A stretch of 5,761 nucleotides of DNA from Cellulomonas sp. (lineage in GTDB: Bacteria > Actinomycetota > Actinomycetes > Actinomycetales > Cellulomonadaceae). The notes beneath the pieces are model-generated. The model was not told the origin of the DNA and searched no databases. It saw nothing but the letters and a program-made list of their open reading frames with translations. Shown one piece after another: positions 1 to 5,726 of the stretch (within the stretch, counting starts at the first letter, position 1; the number at the start of each line of letters is the position of its first letter). Both the position numbers and the translations under genes were made by a program. Location: NCBI GenBank assembly GCA_031178805.1, contig JAPSIJ010000093.1, positions 1,903-7,663 on the forward strand. The letters are read 5' to 3'.

Positions 1-1
1 C

Positions 2-529
2 GCCGAGTGGCTGGCGGCTGAGGACGACCGTCGTGACCGGCTCCACGCGTGGGGCGCCACCACGGGCGGGCCGTCCCTCGACCCGACGCTCGAGAGCCTG
101 CGTGCGCTGAACGTCTGGTACCACGCGCGGGCCGTGGAGGCGCAGGCGGACCCGTCGCCGGGCCGTCCGTCGTGGGCACCGCCGCCGAACCCGGGCTTCG
201 TGCCCCGCCCCGGTGGCCCGCGCCCGGCGAGCGACGCGGTCATGCGGTTGTGGGACCTCATGACCGTCCACGTCGCCGACGTCCTGCGCGCGCAGGTGCC
301 CGGCTCGCGGTGGATCTGCTTCCGCAACGGTGACCGGCGCGACGACCGCAACGGCAAGCCGATGATGGACATCGGCTGGCCCGAGAATCCGGCCGACGTC
401 ATCATGCTCGCCCACGGCAGCGTCCCGGCGGCCGTGGGCAGCGGCCGCCCGTTCCAGCCCGACGACCTGCACGACAAGGTGGTGCGGACCCTCGCGCAGC
501 TCGAGGCGTACCGGAGCGCCCGTGGCTGA
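2..529 (+). CDS. Unrecognised protein, 3' part of gene (5' end outside window)
   Basis: The reading frame is open from base 2 to a TGA at 527-529 and gives the last 175 residues of a longer protein. No start is needed inside the window, because the frame enters from the left edge with the same codon character. Residues 1-50 of the visible part are charged and probably helical. Residues 51-75 are a proline-rich linker (PSPGRPSWAPPPNPGF). Residues 78-170 form a compact-looking mixed domain containing SRWICFRNGDRR, an acidic/glycine stretch (MMDIGWPENPADV) and a final helix. I see no signal peptide, transmembrane segment or catalytic motif that I can name. The next gene starts 8 bases before this stop, so the two are probably co-translated and may work together. 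I do not recognise the family; the frame is well supported, the function is not. Confidence 0.75.
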   Translation, partial: AEWLAAEDDRRDRLHAWGATTGGPSLDPTLESLRALNVWYHARAVEAQADPSPGRPSWAPPPNPGFVPRPGGPRPASDAVMRLWDLMTVHVADVLRAQVPGSRWICFRNGDRRDDRNGKPMMDIGWPENPADVIMLAHGSVPAAVGSGRPFQPDDLHDKVVRTLAQLEAYRSARG

Positions 530-920
530 GGAGCTCGTCCTCGCGGCCGGGCATCCGGACGAGTACGCCTCCGGTGCCCTGCCTGCGCTCGACGAGCCGC
601 TCGCCCGCACGCTCTTGGGTGGCCTGGGGGTGGACGTGTCCACCGTGCCGGAGGGGGTCCTCGACGCCGGCGCTGGCACGGTCTTCTGGCAGGTCGCCCT
701 CGAGCCCGACGCGCAGGGGGTGCTCAAGCAGCTCGCGGGCGAGGTGTACGGCGACCCGCCGGTGGACCCGGAAGACGTGCGTGCCCTGTGGGCGGCGCTG
801 CAGGGCCTGGCTGCCGCGCTGGGTGCCCGGGTGTGGGTGCGGATAGGAGGAGCCGCGGAACCGCTGACCGCGGAGCTGCTGGCCGCGGTGGTGGGTGTGG
901 ACGGGTCTTCGCCCAGGTGA
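522..920 (+). CDS. Unrecognised small acidic protein
   Basis: The product is 132 residues from a GTG start at 522 that overlaps the previous gene by 8 bases. A GGAG at 513-516 sits 5 bases ahead of this GTG, which supports the start. The protein is acidic and leucine/alanine-rich, with no signal peptide or membrane segment, so it is probably cytoplasmic. It looks like a small alpha/beta domain: helices around residues 23-37 and 84-101, and strand-like stretches at 53-60 (TVFWQVAL) and 103-108 (RVWVRI). The GC-rich third positions match the neighbours. Linkage to the preceding gene suggests a shared role, for example partner or accessory protein, but no family is recognisable. Confidence 0.7.
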   Translation: MAEELVLAAGHPDEYASGALPALDEPLARTLLGGLGVDVSTVPEGVLDAGAGTVFWQVALEPDAQGVLKQLAGEVYGDPPVDPEDVRALWAALQGLAAALGARVWVRIGGAAEPLTAELLAAVVGVDGSSPR

Positions 921-977
921 TGCTCCCGTCATCGAGGGGGACGTCGGGGTGACTCTCCCGCGCGTGTGCGCCTGACT

Positions 978-1003
978 CGTCGGACCGGCACCGTGCCCCG
1001 ACG
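978..1003. terminator. Imperfect hairpin between convergent genes, possible bidirectional terminator
   Basis: Arms 978-983 (cgtcgg) and 998-1003 (ccgacg) pair over 6 bases. Inside them, 987-990 (ggca) pairs with 994-997 (tgcc), leaving a 3-base bulge and a 3-base loop. The hairpin lies in the 84-base gap between the stop at 920 and the - strand stop at 1005-1007, where a shared terminator is expected. No T-run follows on either side, which is common in high-GC actinobacteria but makes the call weak. Confidence 0.35.
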
Positions 1004-1004
1004 G

Positions 1005-1475
1005 CTACCCGCCGGGGCAGTCGTCGCTGTCGCCGCCGCTGCGGCAGATGGGACGGTCGGCCGGAGGAGGCGGCGGCGGGCCTCGCTCCCAGTCGTGCGG
1101 CGGGACGGCGAACCCGGCGGCCACGACGACGCCCACGACGGCGAGCACCATGCCGAGGGCGGTCAGGATGTGGCGCCGGGTGGCGATCGCGGCACCGGTG
1201 CGGACCACGAGCAGGAGGAGGCACGCGGTCGCCGTGACCACATACCGGTTCTCCTCTGCCTCGGTGGCCACGTTCCGCGGGCCGCCGATGGAGAAGTAGA
1301 CGGTGAAGTGCTGGCCGACCAGCACGACGATGAGGATCGCGCCGACGGTGAGGCACAGGCTCGCGAGCGGGCGGGCCAACGGGGGCCGGGGTGGGCGCTG
1401 CCCGATCGCCGTGGGCGCCGTGCCGGGCACCGGGTCGGGGGTGAGCCGGTCGTCGCCGGGCCGTGCGTCCGCCAT
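1005..1475 (-). CDS. Small membrane protein, about three transmembrane segments, proline-rich tail
   Basis: The product is 156 residues, starting MADARPGDD. The frame is open further upstream, but this ATG (1475-1473) is chosen because GAGGAGG lies 4 bases ahead of it, and the upstream extension is an arginine/proline-rich string with no sign of real protein. A hydrophilic proline-rich N-terminus (residues 1-36) is followed by hydrophobic segments at about 37-55 (SLCLTVGAILIVVLV), 78-97 and 102-124 (LGMVLAVVGVVVAA). A short loop with an acidic end (TEAEEN) separates the first two. The last 32 residues are hydrophilic, with six consecutive prolines at 133-138 and two cysteines at 144 and 153. 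The gene appears monocistronic and converges on 522-920. I recognise no family; a generic small integral membrane protein is as far as the sequence goes. Confidence 0.75.
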   Translation of the reverse strand: MADARPGDDRLTPDPVPGTAPTAIGQRPPRPPLARPLASLCLTVGAILIVVLVGQHFTVYFSIGGPRNVATEAEENRYVVTATACLLLLVVRTGAAIATRRHILTALGMVLAVVGVVVAAGFAVPPHDWERGPPPPPPADRPICRSGGDSDDCPGG

Positions 1476-1479
1476 CGCG

Positions 1480-1486
1480 CCTCCTC
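1480..1486 (-). promoter_or_regulatory. Ribosome binding site deciding the start of the small membrane protein
   Basis: On the - strand this reads GAGGAGG, followed by 4 bases (cgcg) and then the ATG at 1475-1473. It is the strongest Shine-Dalgarno match I noticed in the window. It rules against the longer ORF that would begin near 1613. Confidence 0.75.
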
Positions 1487-1607
1487 GGGCCGTCGCGCGA
1501 GTCTGGCAGGAGGTGGGCGTCGGCGGGGTGGGTCTGCTGACAACGTCGGCGCTAGGGCGGTCGGGTCGCGGGCGCGCCACCGAGGTGCGACGACGTGCCC
1601 TCGACAC

Positions 1608-1838
1608 GTGCACCGGTACCTGGACCCGCGTCGAGCGAGCCCCGGCCCGCCCGGCGACGCACGGGACCTGCGAGAACCGTCGGAGGACCTGGACGCCAAC
1701 CGTCCGGACCGCCGACGACTCTCCCCGTCCCTCGCGCCTGGGGACTTGTCGGAAATCGCTTCGCGCCTGGTGCGGACGGTGGCGTACGTGTGGGACAGAA
1801 CGGACATCCGCAAGATCGAGAACGCCGCGATTCAGTGA
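1608..1838 (+). CDS. Possible short gene or gene remnant (76 codons)
   Basis: This frame begins at a GTG (1608) and ends at a TGA (1836-1838). I counted GC by codon position over its 76 codons: roughly 74% first, 54% second and 83% third. That ordering is the signature of real coding sequence in high-GC actinobacteria, and is strongest from about 1665 onward. The C-terminal half (for example LSEIASRLVRTVAYVWDRT) reads like a normal helical protein, with less arginine and proline than shadow frames. Against it, no ribosome binding site precedes the GTG, the first 20 residues are poor, and I recognise no family. It could be a leaderless small gene, the 3' remnant of a decayed gene, or chance. 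The true start is uncertain; a TTG at 1746 is an alternative. Confidence 0.3.
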   Translation: MHRYLDPRRASPGPPGDARDLREPSEDLDANRPDRRRLSPSLAPGDLSEIASRLVRTVAYVWDRTDIRKIENAAIQ

Positions 1839-1948
1839 CCTGCATCTTCCGTCTGGGGCTCGGCCGAGTGTTGCGCCGGCGGCCGCCGCTTGATGCCAGC
1901 GCGGAGCTTGGCCGGCCGTAGCGGCGCGCGGGCAGGTGGAAGGGCCCA

Positions 1949-1962
1949 GTGCGTCGCCGCAC
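1949..1962 (-). terminator. Short hairpin just after the permease stop, weak terminator candidate
   Basis: On the - strand, gtgcg pairs with cgcac over 5 bases around a gcga loop, which fits the stable GNRA tetraloop pattern. It begins 2 bases after the TGA at 1967-1965 and is followed by tgggccctt rather than a T-run. Position at the end of the operon is the main argument; the stem is short. Confidence 0.3.
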
Positions 1963-1964
1963 GC

Positions 1965-3167
1965 TCAGGACCTCAAAGCGTCCGCGACGTCGAGGCGGGT
2001 TGCGGACATGGCAGGCACCGCAGCGCCAGCAAGGCTGGTGAGGACCGCCGCAGCAGTCCCGTTCAGCACTGCCGGCCAGGGCAGGGTCACGGGATCGGCG
2101 ATGAACGTATTGGACGTCAACGCAGGCGCCACCACGTATACGCCGAGCATCGCCACCGCGACCGCCGCGCACGACACGAGCAAAGCCACCAGCAGGTTGG
2201 CTCCGAGGACCTGCACGAAGACGTCGAGCCGGCGGGCCCCGACCGCGCGGCGTACGACGAGCTCACGGGCGCGCTCCGACAAGGAGGCGAGCCCGATGTT
2301 GAGGATGCCAATGCCCGCGACGACGAGGGCGACCACGGCGCAGGCCAGGAAGGCGCTCTGGACGACTCGAGCAGAGGCTCGCGCCTCCTCGACGGTGTCG
2401 ACGCGACGGACCTCGCGGTCGACGAGGTGGAGGCCTGCGATCTCGGCGGTCTCACGCAGGACCGGGGCCGCAGCGCCGAAGGAGTTGGCGCCGGCCCTCA
2501 GGTAGGTGGTCGCCGACCCGGCCGGCAGTGACGCGGGCCAGACCTCGGCGGCCTCTGCCAGCGTGCCGTACACGGTCGGCTCGGGCAGCCCGTCGGCAAC
2601 GACACCCGTGACGGCGGCGGCTGCGGTGCCGTCCTGAGGCGTCCCCAGGGTAAGCGTCGCCGGTACCTGCGTGACCTCAAGGCGTCGTGCCGCGGCCTCG
2701 TTCAGCACCACGGACGGCGCGACGCTGGTCCCTGCCCTCGGCCAGCTCCCGGTGACGAGCGGGCGGCGGTAGATGTCGTCGAGCGTGCCCACGATCCACC
2801 GGGCGGACAGGTCCTGCTGGGCACGACCCTCTGCTCCTGGCTCCGCACTCGCTGGCGCGGCTCGTACAGCTGTCTCCAGGACGAGCCCGGCGGCGGCGTC
2901 CTGGGGCCCGATCCGCGCCTGGACACCCTCCACCCACCTGTGGGCGGCGGCCACGTCCTGCGTTGTGATCGTCGTCGAGAGCGCGTAGGTCGCCTCCCGT
3001 CCGCGCAGCTGCTCGTGGGCTGCGATGACGTACCCGGTCGACAGCTGGTCCGCGGCAGAGACGCCGACGACGGCGAGCACGCCGACGAGCATGCTGAGCG
3101 CGGTCAACACCGTGCGCAGCGGCCGGGCGCGCAGGTCGTGCACGCACGTGCGCAGCGCGCGGCTCAT
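1965..3167 (-). CDS. MacB/FtsX-type ABC transporter permease
   Basis: The product is 400 residues and has the standard layout of the MacB/FtsX permease family. There is one N-terminal transmembrane helix (about 18-39), a large extracytoplasmic domain (about 40-268) containing the family-typical VVLNEAAARRL at 153-163, then three helices at about 272-294, 318-347 and 365-386. The cytoplasmic loop SERARELVVRRAVGARR (297-313) is the hallmark coupling motif through which FtsX/MacB permeases contact the ATPase. The C-terminus, PAMSATRLDVADALRS, also matches the family ending. Family members work as dimers that transmit ATPase motion to the outer face of the membrane instead of moving substrate through a channel. 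The ATG overlaps the ATPase stop in ATGA, and there is no good ribosome binding site of its own, so translation is probably coupled. Substrate cannot be read from the sequence. Confidence 0.95.
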   Translation of the reverse strand: MSRALRTCVHDLRARPLRTVLTALSMLVGVLAVVGVSAADQLSTGYVIAAHEQLRGREATYALSTTITTQDVAAAHRWVEGVQARIGPQDAAAGLVLETAVRAAPASAEPGAEGRAQQDLSARWIVGTLDDIYRRPLVTGSWPRAGTSVAPSVVLNEAAARRLEVTQVPATLTLGTPQDGTAAAAVTGVVADGLPEPTVYGTLAEAAEVWPASLPAGSATTYLRAGANSFGAAAPVLRETAEIAGLHLVDREVRRVDTVEEARASARVVQSAFLACAVVALVVAGIGILNIGLASLSERARELVVRRAVGARRLDVFVQVLGANLLVALLVSCAAVAVAMLGVYVVAPALTSNTFIADPVTLPWPAVLNGTAAAVLTSLAGAAVPAMSATRLDVADALRS

Positions 3168-3868
3168 GCCGGTACCGGTCGGCGCAGTGCTCCGTCGCGC
3201 AGCTCGGCGCGCTCGTCGAGCTCGGACGCGACAGCGTCGTCGTGGGTGACGACGACCGCGGCGGCGTTCGACTGCCGGCAGGCGGCGAGCAGGTGGGCCA
3301 TGACGTTCTCACCCGTCGAGGTGTCCAGTGCGCCGGTGGGCTCGTCGGCCAGGACGAGCTGCGGCCCGCGCACGAGGGCGCGCGCGACGGCCACGCGCTG
3401 CTGCTCTCCTCCTGACAGCTGGCGCGGCCGTCGCCGTTCGAACCCTGCGAGGCCGACCGCGTCCAGCTGCGCCGACGCGGCCAGACGGGCTTCTCGTCGG
3501 CGCATGCGCGCGCCGTACTCCACCGGCAGCAGCACGTTCTCGAGGACCGACAGGTGCGCGACCAGTGAGTAGTCCTGGAAGACGAAACCGATCCGCGCGT
3601 TGCGCAGCCGCGCTGCCCGGGCGTCGGAGATCGCCGTGACCTCCTCGCCCATGAGCCACAGGCGCCCGGCTGACGGCTTGCGCAGCAGACCGAGGGTCGC
3701 CAGGAGGGTCGTCTTGCCGCACCCGGACCGCCCGACGACAGCGAGGCTGCGACCGGGGGCGACGTCCACGTCCAGGCCGGAACCCAGCGTCAGGACGCCG
3801 CCGGAGCGCAGGGGGACCTGCACCCCGAGGCTTCGTGCGCGCAGGACTGCGGCTCCGTCCTCGGTCAC
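3164..3868 (-). CDS. ABC transporter ATP-binding protein, MacB/LolD class
   Basis: The product is 234 residues from a GTG at 3868-3866, the usual length for the stand-alone ATPase of this class. All nucleotide-binding motifs are intact: Walker A GRSGCGKTT (46-54), Q-loop FVFQD with Q98, signature LSGGEQQRVAVARAL (151-165), Walker B LVLADEPTGALD (171-182) with catalytic E176, and the switch histidine in VTHDD (H209). The EPTGALD form and the FQDYSLVAHLSVLENVLLP segment are typical of the MacB/LolD/FtsE group. It should drive the permease encoded immediately downstream from the cytoplasmic face. The start is fixed by a GTGA overlap with the adaptor gene's stop; the open frame upstream of it is arginine-rich antisense-like sequence and is not part of the protein. 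The stop overlaps the permease ATG by 4 bases. Confidence 0.95.
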   Translation of the reverse strand: MTEDGAAVLRARSLGVQVPLRSGGVLTLGSGLDVDVAPGRSLAVVGRSGCGKTTLLATLGLLRKPSAGRLWLMGEEVTAISDARAARLRNARIGFVFQDYSLVAHLSVLENVLLPVEYGARMRRREARLAASAQLDAVGLAGFERRRPRQLSGGEQQRVAVARALVRGPQLVLADEPTGALDTSTGENVMAHLLAACRQSNAAAVVVTHDDAVASELDERAELRDGALRRPVPA

Positions 3869-4740
3869 GAGGATCCAAGGCCGGGCGCGTAGGCCAGGAC
3901 GACGTCCCCTTCGTCGAGGCCGGAACGGACCTCGACCCGGTGACCGTCCGAGACGCCGAGCTCCACCGTGACGCGGCTGTGCCCGGTGCCCTCGATGCGA
4001 GTGACGACACCCGAGCCCGTCACTCCCGTGACGGCCTCGACGGGCAGCGTCAGCACGCCCTCGGCCCGCGCGGTCTCCAGCCCGACCTTCGCCTCGAGCC
4101 CGCCCATCACCTGCGCGTCGCCAGGCAGCAGGCAGACGAACCGCGCACGCGCGTCCGTCTGGGAGCCCTCGGGGGACCCGCCGGCCGGTGAGACAGCTGG
4201 TGCGGGCACGACGTCGCAGGGGAGTCCGCCGGGGCCGCCGGTCACGTTGGTCGTGCCCTTTGCGGGCACGCTGTACAGACGGTAGGCGTGCTCGGCCGGG
4301 ATGCTCACGTCGATGCCGAATCCGGTGTAGCGCAGGTCGGCGACCGGCAGGTCGGCAGGGACGCTCACCCCGTCCGGGACGTGCCACCTCGTGACGACGC
4401 CAGCAGCCGGTGCGGCCAGCGGCACCGAGCCGATACTCGCTAGAACCTGCTCGGCCGCGACGCTCTGTCCCTCCTCGGCCTGGACGTCGAGCGGCCCAGC
4501 GCTCCCGGCGCGGACCGTGACGTCGGGCTGGGCGACCGTCACGCCGTTCAGCACCAGCACCGAGGTGAGATCACCGCGAGCGACGGTGGCCGTGGCCGGT
4601 GCGGCGGCTGGCGCCTGCGGCTCAGCGGTCGCACTGCCGTCCTCGCGGCCCGGGGTGCCCGGGGTGCACGCAGCCAACGCGATCAGAGCGGACGCTGCTG
4701 CCGCCAGGGCGGTACGCCGACCTCGTCGTGCGTCTCTCAC
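3865..4740 (-). CDS. Lipoprotein periplasmic-adaptor-like (HlyD/MacA-type) subunit without helical hairpin
   Basis: The product is 291 residues from a GTG at 4740-4738 that overlaps the previous stop by 4 bases (GTGA). The N-terminus has an arginine-rich start, a hydrophobic core and a lipobox ALAAC with C25, so the mature protein should be lipid-anchored on the outer face of the membrane. An Ala/Pro linker (about 39-52) leads to the adaptor fold. The two halves of a lipoyl-like domain lie near 73-103 (VTVRAGSAGPLDVQAEEGQ) and 107-128 (PLAAPAAGVVTRWHVPDG) and almost touch; the long helical hairpin of MacA or AcrA, which meets an outer-membrane channel, is absent. A beta-barrel-like region follows, with C175 and C203 as a possible disulfide, then the membrane-proximal region (VLTLPVEAVTG, GLDEGDVVLAY). 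It is expected to sit on the permease's outer domain. No separate peptidoglycan-binding module is visible. Adaptor identity is good; role in cargo capture is inferred. Confidence 0.88.
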   Translation of the reverse strand: MRDARRGRRTALAAAASALIALAACTPGTPGREDGSATAEPQAPAAAPATATVARGDLTSVLVLNGVTVAQPDVTVRAGSAGPLDVQAEEGQSVAAEQVLASIGSVPLAAPAAGVVTRWHVPDGVSVPADLPVADLRYTGFGIDVSIPAEHAYRLYSVPAKGTTNVTGGPGGLPCDVVPAPAVSPAGGSPEGSQTDARARFVCLLPGDAQVMGGLEAKVGLETARAEGVLTLPVEAVTGVTGSGVVTRIEGTGHSRVTVELGVSDGHRVEVRSGLDEGDVVLAYAPGLGSS

Positions 4741-5240
4741 GAGTCCTGGTCCGAGCAGTTCACGGACACGTCTTGCTGCACCCCGCTCGGGTCTCCCAAG
4801 CGGGCGTCTTCGATGATGCCTCGCACGACGGGCTGGGCACTCTCGGGGTCGAAGTGCTGCTTGAACTCCGGGCGCTCAAGGATCGCGGCGTACATCGTCA
4901 AGGCGTGCTCGGCAGCCGCCGGGTCGCTGTCGCGCGCGTCGAGCCACGCCTTACCCCAGACGCAGTTCCACACCATCACCGCATCCGTCGCCCCCACACC
5001 GACCTGGTACGACCAGCCGGCCTCGTCCTCGCGGCGCGGAGGTGGCGTATACCCCTCAGGCCATTCGAGTTCGGCGACGACGGCGTCGTACTCGGCGACG
5101 ATGTCGTCTTGGCTGATCAGTTCCTCAGCTGCGGCGCTGCTTGCCTGCCCTGGAGCTTCGTCCGAGGAACAGGAGGCGAGCAGCAGACAGCCACTGACGG
5201 CGAGCAAGAAGGCGACGGATGCGGTGCGGTGCGTGCTCAT
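4737..5240 (-). CDS. Predicted lipoprotein of unknown family
   Basis: The product is 167 residues. The start is the ATG at 5240-5238, which overlaps the previous stop by one base (TGATG); the longer open frame upstream is antisense-like and rejected. A short hydrophobic signal (SVAFLLAVSGCLLLASC) ends in lipobox LASC with C24, so the mature protein of about 143 residues should be anchored outside the membrane. The mature part is acidic. It has a helical start (EELISQDDIVAEYDAVVAEL), a proline segment WPEGYTPPPRRE (60-71), an aromatic core with VMVWNCVWGKAWLD (89-101), further helices, and a C-terminal NC at 161-162. C93 and C162 could form a disulfide. I recognise no family. Placement between the secreted protein and the transport machine suggests a role in recognising, chaperoning or protecting against the secreted protein, which is inference only. 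Confidence 0.85.
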   Translation of the reverse strand: MSTHRTASVAFLLAVSGCLLLASCSSDEAPGQASSAAAEELISQDDIVAEYDAVVAELEWPEGYTPPPRREDEAGWSYQVGVGATDAVMVWNCVWGKAWLDARDSDPAAAEHALTMYAAILERPEFKQHFDPESAQPVVRGIIEDARLGDPSGVQQDVSVNCSDQDS

Positions 5241-5653
5241 CAGTAGTAGAGCGTCCCGCCCCAGGAGTTGGAGCACGCGCCCGACGATGCCTGGTCCATC
5301 TTGGCGCCGAGCCGGAACCGGGTGTTCGAGACGTAGTTGTTGCCCGCCTGCAGGGCGCCGTACCTGTCGGCACCCTCGAACCACGCCTCGTGGTACCCGC
5401 CCGTGGCGACGATGTAGGTGCCGATCCGCATGTCGTACCCGCTGTGCACTCCACCGGCGGCCTGGCTCAGGTACAGCTCGGTGCGCACCGGCGTCTGCAT
5501 GTACCGCACCGTGGTGTAGATGGTCCGCGCCCCGTTGCAGTTGACGGTGCCGCTGACGGTGGTCGTGGCCGCCTGGCTGGACGTCGCCGTCGCGGTCAGA
5601 GCGGTGAGAGCGACCGCCAGCGTCGCGATGGTCCGTCGTGCTCGTCCTCGCAT
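5240..5653 (-). CDS. Small secreted protein with one cysteine pair, first gene of the ABC operon
   Basis: The product is 137 residues. The start is the ATG at 5653-5651, chosen because AAGGGGG lies 6 bases ahead and it gives a textbook Sec signal peptide: RGRARR, then TIATLAVALTALTATA, then SSQA with likely cleavage after A28. The mature protein is about 109 residues, rich in Thr, Gly, Tyr and Asn, with alternating beta-type patterns (TTTVSGTVNCNG, RTELYLSQAAGG, YDMRIGTYIVATGG) and a Gly/aromatic end (SWGGTLYY). It has exactly two cysteines, C39 near the start and C127 near the end, well placed for a disulfide joining the termini. There is no catalytic motif. As the first gene of an operon encoding an export-type ABC machine, it is the best candidate for its cargo or effector, for example a bacteriocin-like or envelope-acting protein. 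That role is inferred; I do not recognise the family. Confidence 0.85.
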   Translation of the reverse strand: MRGRARRTIATLAVALTALTATATSSQAATTTVSGTVNCNGARTIYTTVRYMQTPVRTELYLSQAAGGVHSGYDMRIGTYIVATGGYHEAWFEGADRYGALQAGNNYVSNTRFRLGAKMDQASSGACSNSWGGTLYY

Positions 5654-5659
5654 GTAGAG

Positions 5660-5666
5660 CCCCCTT
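5660..5666 (-). promoter_or_regulatory. Ribosome binding site of the secreted protein gene
   Basis: On the - strand this reads AAGGGGG, followed by 6 bases and the ATG at 5653-5651. It decides against an in-frame ATG 84 bases upstream (5737), which has no comparable site and would place the dyad at 5680-5707 inside coding sequence. Confidence 0.6.
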
Positions 5667-5679
5667 GCTTGTCCCTGTA

Positions 5680-5707
5680 CGCACGGCGACCCCGATGTCG
5701 TCGTGCG
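5680..5707. promoter_or_regulatory. Dyad with 11-base arms upstream of the ABC operon
   Basis: Bases 5680-5690 (cgcacggcgac) and 5697-5707 (gtcgtcgtgcg) are inverted repeats matching at 10 of 11 positions, with a 6-base spacer. The single mismatch would be a G-U pair in a + strand RNA but an A-C mismatch in the operon's own transcript. A DNA operator is therefore at least as likely as a leader hairpin. It ends 26 bases before the ATG at 5653, between the putative promoter and the ribosome binding site, a usual place for a repressor site. Confidence 0.45.
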
Positions 5708-5726
5708 CGCCGCGATGGCACCGATG

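Larger units (their letters stand above)
1476..1964. other. 489-base region without a secure gene
   Basis: This stretch lies between the start of the small membrane protein and the stop of the permease, both on the - strand. It should therefore carry the terminator of the ABC operon (candidate hairpin at 1949-1962) and the promoter of the small membrane protein. No convincing -10/-35 pair is visible; a lone TTGTCA at 1538-1543 on the - strand has no partner at a usable distance. The + strand ORF at 1608-1838 is listed separately. A perfect 12-base palindrome, cggcggccgccg, lies at 1877-1888. I see no tRNA, inverted repeat of insertion-sequence type, or CRISPR structure. Confidence 0.6.

Noticed and set aside
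402..932. Long - strand open frame (176 codons) opposite the second gene
   Set aside because: The translation is arginine/proline/histidine-rich, as expected from the complement of GC-rich coding sequence, and it lies over two + strand genes with better codon character and a ribosome binding site.
1538..1543. TTGTCA on the - strand as a -35 box for the small membrane protein
   Set aside because: No TANNNT-like box lies 16-19 bases downstream of it.
966..1607. Upstream part of the + strand open frame that ends at 1838
   Set aside because: It runs antisense through the small membrane protein gene and reads as Arg/Gly/His-rich sequence. Only the segment after 1608 shows a coding-like pattern.
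1877..1888. Perfect 12-base palindrome cggcggccgccg
   Set aside because: It has no loop, no T-run and no clear relation to a gene boundary; palindromes of this kind arise easily in sequence this GC-rich.
1552..2172. 206-codon - strand open frame across the gap and the permease C-terminus
   Set aside because: Its composition is Arg/Gly/Pro-rich and it overlaps the permease in another frame; the permease frame carries family motifs to its end.
3869..4387. N-terminal extension of the ATPase to a 407-residue fusion
   Set aside because: The extra segment is antisense-type Arg-rich sequence in another frame of the adaptor gene. The GTGA junction at 3865-3868 gives an ATPase of normal length.
5240..5653. 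Lactococcin 972 family bacteriocin
   Set aside because: Small secreted bacteriocins of that family also sit near ABC transporters and end in aromatic residues, but this protein is longer, has a cysteine pair and lacks the Trp/His/Tyr spacing I would expect. The resemblance is only general.
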